From: an uncultured Anaerolineae bacterium
GTDB lineage: Bacteria; Chloroflexota; Anaerolineae; J036; Brachytrichaceae
Direction: 5' to 3'
NCBI GenBank assembly: GCA_938028725.1
Contig: CALIMH010000006.1
Span: 62,001 to 126,000 of the forward strand
DNA: 64,000 nt
The translations under genes were made by a program, and so were the position numbers. Below the pieces are notes generated by a model. The model saw nothing but the letters and a program-made list of their open reading frames with translations. It made no database searches and was not told where the DNA came from. Below, one piece after another: positions 42,398-50,674 of this stretch. The first letter of the stretch is position 1. Each line of letters begins with the position of its first letter.

Positions 42398-42700
42398 ATG
42401 GATGCCACATCGTTTGTCACATTCTTGTCTGCTGCGCTGTTCGTGATCGGCGCGCTTGGTGTGCTGCTGCGGCGCAGCGCGCTGCTCATCTTCATGTCAG
42501 TGGAGCTGATGCTGAACGCGGCCAACCTGGCCTTTGTCACCTTTGCGCATCGCTGGGGACAGCTCGATGGTCAGGTGACGGTGTTCTTCATCATGACAAT
42601 TGCCGCCGCGGAGGTAGCCGTGGGGTTGGCGCTGATCGTCACCATCTTCCGCACCAAGCGCAGCACCAGCGTGGATGAACTAGCCCAGTTGCGAGGTTGA
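42398..42700 (+). CDS. nuoK: NADH-quinone oxidoreductase subunit K
   Basis: Three-helix membrane subunit of 100 residues. [20 protein letters not shown] carries the first conserved helix Glu, and [23 protein letters not shown] carries the second. The gene ends 7 bp before nuoL. Confidence 0.95.
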   Translation: MDATSFVTFLSAALFVIGALGVLLRRSALLIFMSVELMLNAANLAFVTFAHRWGQLDGQVTVFFIMTIAAAEVAVGLALIVTIFRTKRSTSVDELAQLRG

Positions 42701-42706
42701 GCCGCT

Positions 42707-44581
42707 ATGGAGTTGTTTGTCGCGTCCCCGATTTTGTTCCCGTTGCTGGGCATCTTGCTGAATGTGCTGATCGGCAAAAAGCTGGGCGAGCGCGGCGTGG
42801 GCTGGCTAGCTTCGACTGTTGTGGTCGCCTCGTTCGCCGTGTCGCTGGCGCTGTTCGCCCAAGTGGCAGGTGACAGTGAACATGCCGCTGTGCATGTCAA
42901 GGTGCTGCCATGGATCAGCGCCGGCCCGCTTCAGGTGAGCTGGGGGTTGTTGGTGGACCCTCTGAGCAGTGTGATGATGCTGATCGTCACCGGCATCGGC
43001 GCGCTGATCCACATTTACAGCATCGGCTACATGCACGGCGATCCGCACTTCCAGCGCTTCTTCGTGTATCTCAATCTGTTCATCGCCTCGATGCTGACGC
43101 TAGTGATGGCGGATAACTTCTTGGTGTTGTTCGTCGGCTGGGAGCTGGTGGGGCTGTGCTCGTATCTGCTGATCGGCTTTTGGTTCACCGAGTTGAAAAA
43201 TGCCGCCGCCGGACGCAAAGCGTTTGTCGTCAACCGCATTGGCGACGTGGGCTTTGTGTTGGGCATCCTGGCGATCTTCGTCACCTTCGGCAGCTTGGAC
43301 TTCGCCGAAGTGTTCAAGGCTGTGAAGGCGCAGGGTGGGGCTCTGGCAGCGGCGGCTGGCGTGATCACACTGCTACTGTTTATCGGCGCGACTGGAAAGA
43401 GCGCCCAAATCCCGCTCTTTGTCTGGTTGCCTGACGCCATGGCCGGCCCGACGCCGGTCTCTGCGCTGATCCACGCTGCAACGATGGTGACGGCGGGCAT
43501 CTACATGATGACGCGGGCTCACGCGCTCTTTGAGCTAGCACCGTTCACGCAGCAGATTGTGGCGCTGGTTGGAGCGCTTACGGCGCTGGTTGCTGGCACC
43601 AGTGCCCTGCGTCAGTTGGACATCAAGAGGGTGTTGGCTTATTCCACTGTCTCGCAGCTTGGTTTCATGGTGGCTGCTGCGGGTCTGGGAGCGTACGTGG
43701 CGAGCATGTTCCACCTGCTGACCCACGCCTTCTTCAAGGCGTTGCTCTTCCTCGCTGCTGGGTCGGTGATTCACGGCATGGGACACGATCGCCACACCGA
43801 CCCACAGGACATGCGCAACATGGGCGGCCTCGCCCGTCGCATGCCGGTCACGTTTGCAGCATTTGTGATTGGCGGGCTGGCCTTGGCGGGGGTGCCGCCG
43901 CTATCTGGCTTCTTCTCGAAGGATGAGATTCTGCTTGCGGCTTTCACCCATCAGCCCCTGACGTTCCTCTTGTTGGGCGCGACGGCGATTGTCACCGCGC
44001 TCTATGTCGGCCGCCAACTCATACTCGTGTTTCTCGGCGAGCCGCGCACGGCAAGCGCTGCCCATGCCCATGAGTCGCCGGCCGTGATGACCGCGCCGCT
44101 GATCGCGCTGGCAGTTGGCGCAGTGCTGGGAGGGGCGCTCAACCTTCCCGGCGGCGGTTGGTTGCACCACTGGCTGGAGCCGCTGATCGCAGAGCAGGCC
44201 AAGCCGCTCAACTTGCCGCTGGCTGCTTTCTTTACCGCGCTATCTGTGCTTGCGCTTGCCGTCGCGGGGTGGATGTATCGCCGACCAGAGCGCGCAGCTC
44301 GCGAGGTGGCGCGCGGCGTGGGGCTGTTCCTTGCACGCGCCTGGCGCATTGACGATGCCTACGCGCAGGTGGTCGTCAAGCCGTTCTATTTCATCAGCAC
44401 GGTCTGCGCTCAGGTGGTGGACGTGGGGTTGGTGGACGGCGCAGTCAACGGCGTGGGTGACGTGTTCAGGCGACTGGCCCAGCTCGTGCGCGGCTTGCAG
44501 ACCGGCTTGGTGCGCAACTATGGCCTGGTGATGTTGCTGGGTGCGGTGCTGGTAACCGCGTATTTCGTGGTGGTGCGATAG
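42707..44581 (+). CDS. nuoL: NADH-quinone oxidoreductase subunit L
   Basis: Antiporter-like proton channel subunit of 624 residues. Key segments are the helix with FVGWELVGLCSYLLIGFW (conserved Glu), GKSAQIPLFVWLPDAMAGPTPVSALIHAATMVTAGIYMM, KRVLAYSTVSQLGFM and HAFFKALLFLAAGSVIHGM. The C-terminal part carries the long lateral helix region (RPERAAREVARGVGLFLARAW) and a final helix. Length is normal. Confidence 0.97.
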   Translation: MELFVASPILFPLLGILLNVLIGKKLGERGVGWLASTVVVASFAVSLALFAQVAGDSEHAAVHVKVLPWISAGPLQVSWGLLVDPLSSVMMLIVTGIGALIHIYSIGYMHGDPHFQRFFVYLNLFIASMLTLVMADNFLVLFVGWELVGLCSYLLIGFWFTELKNAAAGRKAFVVNRIGDVGFVLGILAIFVTFGSLDFAEVFKAVKAQGGALAAAAGVITLLLFIGATGKSAQIPLFVWLPDAMAGPTPVSALIHAATMVTAGIYMMTRAHALFELAPFTQQIVALVGALTALVAGTSALRQLDIKRVLAYSTVSQLGFMVAAAGLGAYVASMFHLLTHAFFKALLFLAAGSVIHGMGHDRHTDPQDMRNMGGLARRMPVTFAAFVIGGLALAGVPPLSGFFSKDEILLAAFTHQPLTFLLLGATAIVTALYVGRQLILVFLGEPRTASAAHAHESPAVMTAPLIALAVGAVLGGALNLPGGGWLHHWLEPLIAEQAKPLNLPLAAFFTALSVLALAVAGWMYRRPERAAREVARGVGLFLARAWRIDDAYAQVVVKPFYFISTVCAQVVDVGLVDGAVNGVGDVFRRLAQLVRGLQTGLVRNYGLVMLLGAVLVTAYFVVVR

Positions 44582-44603
44582 GATCGCTGCTGGAGGTGAA
44601 GCC

Positions 44604-45302
44604 ATGATCGTTCAAACCAAAACCGTGCATACCGACCCACAAAGCCACCCCGAGGCGCAAGGCTTTTACGTTCGCCCGGATGACGAGAAGGCCTACCCCG
44701 GCATCGTGCTGATCCAGGAATGGTGGGGTATCGAGCCGCACATCCGCGAGCTGGCACAGCGCCTGGCGACCGAGGGCTTCGTCGTGTTGGTGCCCGACCT
44801 GTATCACGGCAAAGTGGCAACCGAGCCAGACAGCGCCGGCAAGCTGATGATGGCAACGGTGGAGAACATGTCGCGCGCTGTGGACGAGATCATCGCTGCG
44901 TTGGAGTTCCTGCGCCGCGACCCTGGCGTCTCACCCAAGCGGCTGGGCGTGATGGGCTTCTGCATGGGCGGTTTGCTCACCTTCAAAGTTGCTGCTGCCT
45001 ACCAGCATCTGGCCGCTATCTCGCCGTGGTATCCCGTGATGTATGACCCCACGCCAGAAGAGGTGGCAAAGGTGAACGCCTCGGTGTTGGCGATCTACGG
45101 TGAGCGCGATAGCTTCGTCTCGTTGGAGCAAGTGGAGAAGGTGAAAGGCCTCTACGCCGCGGCTGGCAAAGATGCGGAGTTTCGCGTGTATGCCGGCGCC
45201 GGCCATGCCTTCAACAACCCCGATCACGGCATGTTCGTGCCAGAAGCCGCGAAGGATGCCTGGGCGCGCGCGGTGGCTTTCTTCAAAGCGAAGCTGAGGT
45301 GA
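44604..45302 (+). CDS. Dienelactone hydrolase-family alpha/beta hydrolase, inserted in the nuo operon
   Basis: Cytoplasmic hydrolase of 232 residues. The nucleophile elbow is LGVMGFCMGGLLTF with Cys in place of Ser; the other triad members are the Asp in YGERDSFVS and the His in GAGHAFNNPDHG. YPGIVLIQEWWGIEPHIRELAQRLATEGFVVLVPDLYHG is the typical N-terminal half. The family cleaves dienelactones and related esters; the real substrate here is unknown. It lies between nuoL (22 bp) and nuoM (41 bp) on the same strand, with GGAGGTG before the ATG, so it is cotranscribed with complex I although unrelated in function. Confidence 0.9.
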   Translation: MIVQTKTVHTDPQSHPEAQGFYVRPDDEKAYPGIVLIQEWWGIEPHIRELAQRLATEGFVVLVPDLYHGKVATEPDSAGKLMMATVENMSRAVDEIIAALEFLRRDPGVSPKRLGVMGFCMGGLLTFKVAAAYQHLAAISPWYPVMYDPTPEEVAKVNASVLAIYGERDSFVSLEQVEKVKGLYAAAGKDAEFRVYAGAGHAFNNPDHGMFVPEAAKDAWARAVAFFKAKLR

Positions 45303-45343
45303 GCAGGTCGCAGCGGGATGTGCGGTTGCCTACTCCTTAGCCT

Positions 45344-46795
45344 ATGTTGTCGTTGCTGATTTTCATCCCCTTGATCGGCGCGCTGGCAGTCCTACTTGTC
45401 TCGCGCGCCTCGAGCCGCTGGGTAGCGCTGCTGACGTCAGCGTTGGCGCTGGCGGTCTCATTGGTGCTGCTGTTGCGTTTCGACCCTGCTGCCGGCAGCT
45501 ATCAGTTCGTCGAGTCGCTGAGTTGGATCCCCCAGTTCGGCATTGCCTACAAGGTGGGCGTGGACGGTATCAGCGTGTGGTTGGTGCTGCTCACCACGCT
45601 GATCTTCCTGCTGGTGATTTGGGCCTCGGCCGATGCTATCCACGAGCGCCAGAAGGAATACTACATGCTGATGCTCCTCATGGAGACAGCCACGCTGGGA
45701 GTGTTCCTCGCGCTCGACATGTTTCTCTTCTACGTGTTCTGGGAGTTCGCGCTGGTGCCGATGTACTTCATCATCGGCGTGTGGGGTGGCCCCAGGCGCG
45801 TCTATGCAGCCGTCAAGTTCTTCATCTACACCATGGCGGCTAGTGTGCTGATGCTGATCGCCATTGTGGTGCTGGGTGTCAATGCTGGCAGCTTTGACTT
45901 GGAGATAGTGCGGCAGCAAGGCAGCGCTTTCGCCGGAAGCGTGTTGTTGTTCTTGGCCTTTGCCATCGCCTTCGCGGTTAAGGTGCCGATCTTCCCGTTC
46001 CACACGTGGTTGCCCGATGCCCACGTTGAGGCGCCTACACCGGGTTCGGTGGTGTTAGCTGCCGTGCTGCTGAAGATGGGTTCGTATGGTCTGATACGCT
46101 ACAACTTGCAGCTCTTCCCGCAGCTAAGCCAGGCCTTCGCGCCGCTGATGATCGCGCTGGCGATCGTCGGCATCCTATACGGCGCTGCGGTGGCCTTTGC
46201 ACAGAGCGATGCCAAGAAGCTGATCGCTTACTCTTCCGTCAGCCACATGGGCTATATCGTGCTCGGCATCTTCGCGCTGAACGCGCTTGGCGTGCAGGGA
46301 GCGCTCCTACAAATGGTGAACCATGGCTTGAGCACTGGAGGCCTATTCCTGATCATCGGTTTCCTGTATGAGCGCCGTCACACCCGCGACATGGGCAAGT
46401 TCGGCGGCCTGTGGGTGCGCATGCCGCTCTACAGCACGCTGGCGCTGATGCTGGTGTTGGCGTCGATGGGGTTGCCAGCGCTCAACGGATTCGTGGGTGA
46501 GTTTGTCATCCTGCAAGGCGCGTTCCAGTCTAATCCTTGGGCAGCGGGTTTCGCTGCGGTGGGCATGGTGCTCAGCGCAGTTTACTTGCTCACCTTCTTC
46601 CAGAAGACGTTCCTCGGCGAAAGCCGCGATCCCGCCAACGACGCGCTGAGCGACCTGCGCTGGCAGGAGGTGCTCAGCGTAGCGCCGCTGATCGTGCTGT
46701 GCTTTATGATCGGCTTGCAAGCGGCGCCGTTCTTCGGCTTGATGGAGCAGAGCGTGGCTGCCTTGCTCTCCGGGGGCGGCCTGGCTCTGCGGTAG
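45344..46795 (+). CDS. nuoM: NADH-quinone oxidoreductase subunit M
   Basis: Second antiporter-like proton channel subunit, 483 residues. Diagnostic parts are YVFWEFALVPMYFIIGVWGG (conserved Glu), KVPIFPFHTWLPDAHVEAPTPGSVVLAAVLLKMGSYGLIR and KKLIAYSSVSHMGYIVLGIF. Normally nuoN follows; here the next gene is moeA 11 bp later. Confidence 0.96.
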   Translation: MLSLLIFIPLIGALAVLLVSRASSRWVALLTSALALAVSLVLLLRFDPAAGSYQFVESLSWIPQFGIAYKVGVDGISVWLVLLTTLIFLLVIWASADAIHERQKEYYMLMLLMETATLGVFLALDMFLFYVFWEFALVPMYFIIGVWGGPRRVYAAVKFFIYTMAASVLMLIAIVVLGVNAGSFDLEIVRQQGSAFAGSVLLFLAFAIAFAVKVPIFPFHTWLPDAHVEAPTPGSVVLAAVLLKMGSYGLIRYNLQLFPQLSQAFAPLMIALAIVGILYGAAVAFAQSDAKKLIAYSSVSHMGYIVLGIFALNALGVQGALLQMVNHGLSTGGLFLIIGFLYERRHTRDMGKFGGLWVRMPLYSTLALMLVLASMGLPALNGFVGEFVILQGAFQSNPWAAGFAAVGMVLSAVYLLTFFQKTFLGESRDPANDALSDLRWQEVLSVAPLIVLCFMIGLQAAPFFGLMEQSVAALLSGGGLALR

Positions 46796-46806
46796 GGCGC
46801 ATCCTC

Positions 46807-48072
46807 ATGCGGAAGCTTGCCCTGCTTCCTCCCTCCCAGGCTGTCGCCGAGTTCAACGCAGTGCTGGACTCGGCGTGGCGACCGTTACCGGCTGAGATTG
46901 TGCCTGTGGTAGAGGCGCGTGGGCGCGTGTTGGCGCGTGATGTGATCGCGCCGATCTCGATGCCGGAGTTCCGTCGCAGCTCGGTGGATGGCTACGCGGT
47001 GTGTGCAGCCAGTGTGCCAGGTGTGTTGCGCGTGGTGGGCGAGGTGCAGATGGGGAGGCTGTCGCCTTTCGCAATTCACCTCGGCGAAGCTGCGTTGGTG
47101 CACACCGGCGCGCACGTCCCTGAGGGCGCCGACGCCGTGGTGATGCTGGAGGACACCCAGCCGGTTGCCGACGCAAGCCAAACGGAAGGCGAAGGTGCAA
47201 GGCGCATTCAAGTGGCCGGCAGGGTATCGGTTGGCGACAACATCATCCAGCAAGGTGAAGATGTGCGCGCGGGGGACACTGTGCTGCGCGCCGGCACTCG
47301 CTTGCGCGAGCAGGAAATCGGTGGCTGTTTGGCGCTTGGCATCACCCACGTGGAGGTCTATCGACGCCCGCGCGTGGCGTTCATCGCCAGCGGCAATGAG
47401 CTAGTACCGCCAGAGCACGTCACGCTACCCGGCCAGGTGCGCAACATTAATGTGCCGATGCTGGCTGCGCTGGCGGCTCGGCATGGTGCCGAGCCGGTGG
47501 ACTTCGGCATATTGCCTGATCAACCAGAAGCCTTTGAGCAAGCCGCCCGGCGCGCCTTGCAAGAGGCGGATGCGGTGGTGTTTATCGCTGGCAGCAGCGT
47601 GGGACCGCGCGACTTCGTGGCCCAGGTGGTGGAGCAGCTAGGTCGGCCTGGGGTGATTGCGCATGGCATCCTCTTTCGCCCCGGCAAGCCCACGCTGTTC
47701 GCCGTGTGTGACGGTAAGCCAGTGTTCGGACTACCGGGCAATCCGATCAGCGCACTGGTGACTGCCAACCTCTTCCTCGTGCCGACGCTGTGGCGGTTGC
47801 AAGGGGTGAGCCACCCGCCGCGCCCACATGTGGTGCGCGCCGTGCTAGCTTCGGAGATGCGCTCGCCGCGCAACCTGGAGCATTGGTTCCCTGTGACCCT
47901 TGACTACCGCGCAGAGTCCTTGCATCCCTCTCCCTTGCCCCTGGCCATTCCGATTGTCACCAAGTCCAACCTGATCTTTGGGCTGGTGCGAGCGCACGGC
48001 TTGGCATGTGCACCTATCGGTGTGGACGTGTTGCCTGCTGCTACTGAACTGGACGTGCGACTGATGGAGTGA
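46807..48072 (+). CDS. moeA: Molybdopterin molybdenumtransferase MoeA
   Basis: Cytoplasmic enzyme of 421 residues that inserts molybdenum into adenylylated molybdopterin. Parts visible: RGRVLARDVIAPISMPEFRRSSVDGYAV in the N-terminal domain, IGEAALVHTGAHVPEGADAVV-type hinge (GAHVPEGADAVVMLEDTQ), the catalytic MPT-binding domain with FIASGNELVPP, RNINVPMLAALAARHGAEP and GSSVGPRDF, and GKPVFGLPGNPISALVTANLF. The start ATG at 46807 lies 11 bp after nuoM; the open frame runs back into nuoM but without similarity. No other molybdenum-cofactor gene is in the window. Confidence 0.93.
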   Translation: MRKLALLPPSQAVAEFNAVLDSAWRPLPAEIVPVVEARGRVLARDVIAPISMPEFRRSSVDGYAVCAASVPGVLRVVGEVQMGRLSPFAIHLGEAALVHTGAHVPEGADAVVMLEDTQPVADASQTEGEGARRIQVAGRVSVGDNIIQQGEDVRAGDTVLRAGTRLREQEIGGCLALGITHVEVYRRPRVAFIASGNELVPPEHVTLPGQVRNINVPMLAALAARHGAEPVDFGILPDQPEAFEQAARRALQEADAVVFIAGSSVGPRDFVAQVVEQLGRPGVIAHGILFRPGKPTLFAVCDGKPVFGLPGNPISALVTANLFLVPTLWRLQGVSHPPRPHVVRAVLASEMRSPRNLEHWFPVTLDYRAESLHPSPLPLAIPIVTKSNLIFGLVRAHGLACAPIGVDVLPAATELDVRLME

Positions 48073-48086
48073 GCCAGCCGCGCCGG

Positions 48087-48536
48087 TTAAGAGCCGCAGA
48101 TGCGCGCATACTCCTCGCTCAGGCGCAGCGGAAGGCGTTGCACCAGGTGGGAGGGTGCCCGCAGGTTGAAGTGAAAGATGTCACGGTTTAGCTCCTCGAC
48201 CAGCGACTCGAACTGTTGTTTGGCGCGTTGCCAGTCCTGCTCAGCGCGGCTGCGCTCGGTGTAGGTCTGGGCGTGCTGGAGCGCGTGTTGGTAGCGCTCC
48301 CAAGCGTGACGCAGCGCCGCGCGCCCCTGGGCCAGCCTCTCGCGCAGCGCCTTATCCTCCTCGATCCAGGCCGGCGCCATATCGTTGCTCTTGAGCACAT
48401 GCACAGCAAGCCGTTCGTCCTCCGGCACAAGGGCGTCGTCGTCCAGCTCGATCCGCCCCATGCGGGGCAGGCGAGTGAAGTCCCCACGCTCCTGGGCCTC
48501 GCGCAGTAATCGCTCGACAAGGTGCTTGAAGTTCAC
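48087..48536 (-). CDS. DUF1992 (DnaJ homologue subfamily C member 28-like) protein
   Basis: Small protein of 149 residues matching the DUF1992 domain, which in other organisms may stand alone or be attached to a J-domain; no J-domain is present. The start is the GTG at 48536 (VNFKHLVERLLREAQERGDF), placed 7 nt after AGGAGG. An upstream in-frame ATG would overlap the next gene. LPRMGRIELDDD resembles the GKGKPL-type segment in modified form; the rest is a charged helical hairpin. The function is unknown. It lies 13 bp downstream of the ATP-grasp gene on the same strand, so both are likely cotranscribed. Confidence 0.78.
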   Translation of the reverse strand: MNFKHLVERLLREAQERGDFTRLPRMGRIELDDDALVPEDERLAVHVLKSNDMAPAWIEEDKALRERLAQGRAALRHAWERYQHALQHAQTYTERSRAEQDWQRAKQQFESLVEELNRDIFHFNLRAPSHLVQRLPLRLSEEYARICGS

Positions 48537-48549
48537 CAAGTGCCTCCTT

Positions 48550-49749
48550 TCAGATGTTGCGGCCGGTATCCCATGGTTCTGCGCGCGCCAAAAACTCGCG
48601 CGCAAAGCGGGTGCTGTATTCCGTCACCAGCTCGGTGATGCGCTCGGCGCTGGGAGACGCCACAATCAAGCCGGCGTGAAAGGGCTTGCGCAGCCGCCAA
48701 ACCACCTCCGGCGCGCAGAAGGTGGACAGATCGGGGAATTCTTGTCGCGCCAGGCACATCAACACGGCTGCATGTTGGTTGCGTGTTGGTTCGAGCGCTA
48801 GGGGTAGGCCTTGTGCCTCCGCTACGATGACGCGCGCCCAGGCTTCCCACCAGTTGATGCCGGTCGCGTATTCGAGCATCTCGGCGATGTGCGCACCCCC
48901 AACGCGCGCGCCGGCCTCCAGGAAGAGCCACTCGCCGCTCGCTTTTGCGCGCAGATACTCCGCATGCACCACCCCACTGAACTGCTCTCCGCCTAGGGCG
49001 CGCACCACCTTGCGGTTCAGCGCTGCCAGCGCTGCGCGCTCGGCCTCGGAGGTCACTGTTGTCGAGACAAACACACCGCCGCCATGGTAGATGCTGAGCG
49101 GAGGCTCGCGGTATGCGCTGACCACTTGCAGGCAGACCTCGCCGCGCCACACGACAGCGTCCACGTGGAACACATCGCTGGGCACGAACTGTTCGAGCAA
49201 ACGGTAGGATTGCTGGTCGCCGAGTTGATCGAGCAGCCGCCAGACTTGCTCAGCGTTGTTGCAGCGCTGAATGCCCATTGTGCCGGCCTCTTGGCGCGGC
49301 TTGAGCAGCCAAGGTGGTGGCACGCGCGCCATCCAATCGCGTAGGCGGTCGTAGTTAAACACGGGCGTGAACTCAGGCACTGGGATGCCTGCTGCTTGGG
49401 CATGGACGCGCATCGCCAGCTTGTCGCTGAACCGGCGTGCCTGAGAGGCGGTCATGCCGGGGAGCTGAAAGTGCTCGCGTAGCAGGCCGGCGGTCTCCAC
49501 CTCATACTCGTCTAAAGGCACGATCAAGTCAAAAGCCACCCCGCGCATCATGTAGCTTGCAGCGTGGATCACGTGTTGGCGGATCGCAAGGCTGTGCATG
49601 TAATGCACACCGTCCAGCGCGTCGTAGGGCCACTCTTCACCGCGCCAGCGCTCCTCGGTGAGCAGGAAGACGCGGCAGCCGTGCGCCTTAAGCGTGCGAA
49701 TCAGTCGCTGACCTTTGACGGCGCTGCTAAGGCAGAGCACGTTGAGCAC
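48550..49749 (-). CDS. ATP-grasp domain enzyme of unknown substrate
   Basis: Ligase-like protein of 399 residues. The N-terminal Rossmann-like part (LNVLCLSSAVKGQRLIRTLKAHGCRVFLL) is followed by the ATP-grasp core: FSDKLAMRVHAQAAGIPVPEF, the ATP-binding Lys in PPWLLKPRQEAGTMGIQ, LLEQFVPSDVFHVDAVVWRGE, and the metal-binding segment WLFLEAGARVGGAHIAEMLEYATGINWWE. This layout matches carboxylate-amine ligases such as those that make dipeptides or amino-acid amides. The substrate cannot be inferred. It starts at a GTG; TATGAT on the minus strand (49764-49759) is 9 nt upstream, with no Shine-Dalgarno sequence. Confidence 0.85.
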   Translation of the reverse strand: MLNVLCLSSAVKGQRLIRTLKAHGCRVFLLTEERWRGEEWPYDALDGVHYMHSLAIRQHVIHAASYMMRGVAFDLIVPLDEYEVETAGLLREHFQLPGMTASQARRFSDKLAMRVHAQAAGIPVPEFTPVFNYDRLRDWMARVPPPWLLKPRQEAGTMGIQRCNNAEQVWRLLDQLGDQQSYRLLEQFVPSDVFHVDAVVWRGEVCLQVVSAYREPPLSIYHGGGVFVSTTVTSEAERAALAALNRKVVRALGGEQFSGVVHAEYLRAKASGEWLFLEAGARVGGAHIAEMLEYATGINWWEAWARVIVAEAQGLPLALEPTRNQHAAVLMCLARQEFPDLSTFCAPEVVWRLRKPFHAGLIVASPSAERITELVTEYSTRFAREFLARAEPWDTGRNI

Positions 49750-49770
49750 GTCGACCCGATCATAAACACA

Positions 49771-49799
49771 GGCCGCCTCGACCTCTCGGTCAGGCGGCC
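49771..49799 (-). terminator. Stem-loop terminator of the RRM protein gene
   Basis: GGCCGCCT pairs with AGGCGGCC, with an inner GACC/GGTC extension around a TCTC loop; on the minus strand TGTGTTTATG follows. It lies downstream of the RRM gene and overlaps the region where the ATP-grasp -35 would be. Confidence 0.65.
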
Positions 49800-49823
49800 C
49801 GTGCGCTAAGGCTTGTCCCTTGT

Positions 49824-50216
49824 CTAGAAGTTGTCCTCGTAGCGGCTACGGCGGCGCTCGCGCAAGCTGCGGTCATCTCGCTTGCCGCCTCCGCCGCGAG
49901 TCGATCGAGCGCTGCCTGCTGCGGAGGAGAAACCGCTGCTGAAGCTTCCGCCGAGGCGCGGACGCTCCTCGCGCGGCCGGGCGAAATCAATGCGCAGCTG
50001 GCGGTTGTCCAACTCTCTGCCGTTCAGCGTTTGAACAGCACGATTGGCATCCTCGTCGTTCACCATCTCGACAAAGCCAAAGCCTTTGGATCGGTTGCTG
50101 ATGCGGTCCATCACAACTTCGGCGCTCTTCACCTCGCCTACCGTGGCGAAGAAGTTGCGCAAATCAACATCGGTTGTGGAGTAGGCCAGGTTGCCTACGT
50201 AAATTCGGTTCGACAT
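49824..50216 (-). CDS. RRM-type RNA-binding protein
   Basis: Single-RRM protein of 130 residues with the two ribonucleoprotein motifs RIYVGNLAYS (RNP2) and SKGFGFVEMV (RNP1). The tail is rich in Arg, Gly and Ser (SARSTRGGGGKRDDRSLRERRRSRY), similar to cold-induced RNA-binding proteins of cyanobacteria. The start is the ATG at 50216; the open frame upstream to 50366 is in the leader and lacks homology. Its promoter appears to lie about 270 nt upstream, giving a long leader. Confidence 0.94.
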   Translation of the reverse strand: MSNRIYVGNLAYSTTDVDLRNFFATVGEVKSAEVVMDRISNRSKGFGFVEMVNDEDANRAVQTLNGRELDNRQLRIDFARPREERPRLGGSFSSGFSSAAGSARSTRGGGGKRDDRSLRERRRSRYEDNF

Positions 50217-50494
50217 GATTCGGTGGTCTTTATGACAAAAGAAAATCAGTGGGTTCACTTCTGGCGAAACAAGCGTGCAGGTGGGTGGGGAAACGACAAG
50301 GGCTGAACTTTCTTGCTGTGAACTCTCTCCTGAGGCGCGCTCAACAAACGAAGACGACCTCACCACGTGCGGGATCGCGCAGAGGACTGGCCACTATGCT
50401 GCGCTTCTCGTGTGCGCTATTAAGGGCGACTCGAGGGGCGATCCGGCACATCTCAGGTAATTGCACTGCCGGTCAACGAAACCAGCTCAGCGGT

Positions 50495-50503
50495 ACTATA
50501 GCA
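50495..50503 (-). promoter_or_regulatory. Extended -10 promoter of the RRM gene
   Basis: TATAGT on the minus strand (50500-50495) preceded by TGC forms an extended -10. The transcript would begin near 50488 and carry a leader of about 270 nt. Confidence 0.5.
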
Positions 50504-50561
50504 TATCCTCATCCACTGCAAAAGCTCGGCGGGAGATGCTCTAAGGACAGTCATAACCGAT

Positions 50562-50596
50562 GAGTGTGGGCACAGGCATTGCCTGTGCCCACACTC
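50562..50596. repeat. 35-bp near-perfect palindrome
   Basis: Two 17-bp arms (50562-50578 and 50580-50596) are exact inverse complements around one central T, between the RRM promoter and the end of the alcohol dehydrogenase gene. No T-tract flanks it. Confidence 0.85.
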
Positions 50597-50674
50597 GCTT
50601 GGTGTTGCTGCGGAGGCATGCACCTGCCGCAGGAAGGCTGCGCGGCGTGCTCGCCGCAAAGGTGTCGAGTCGCC

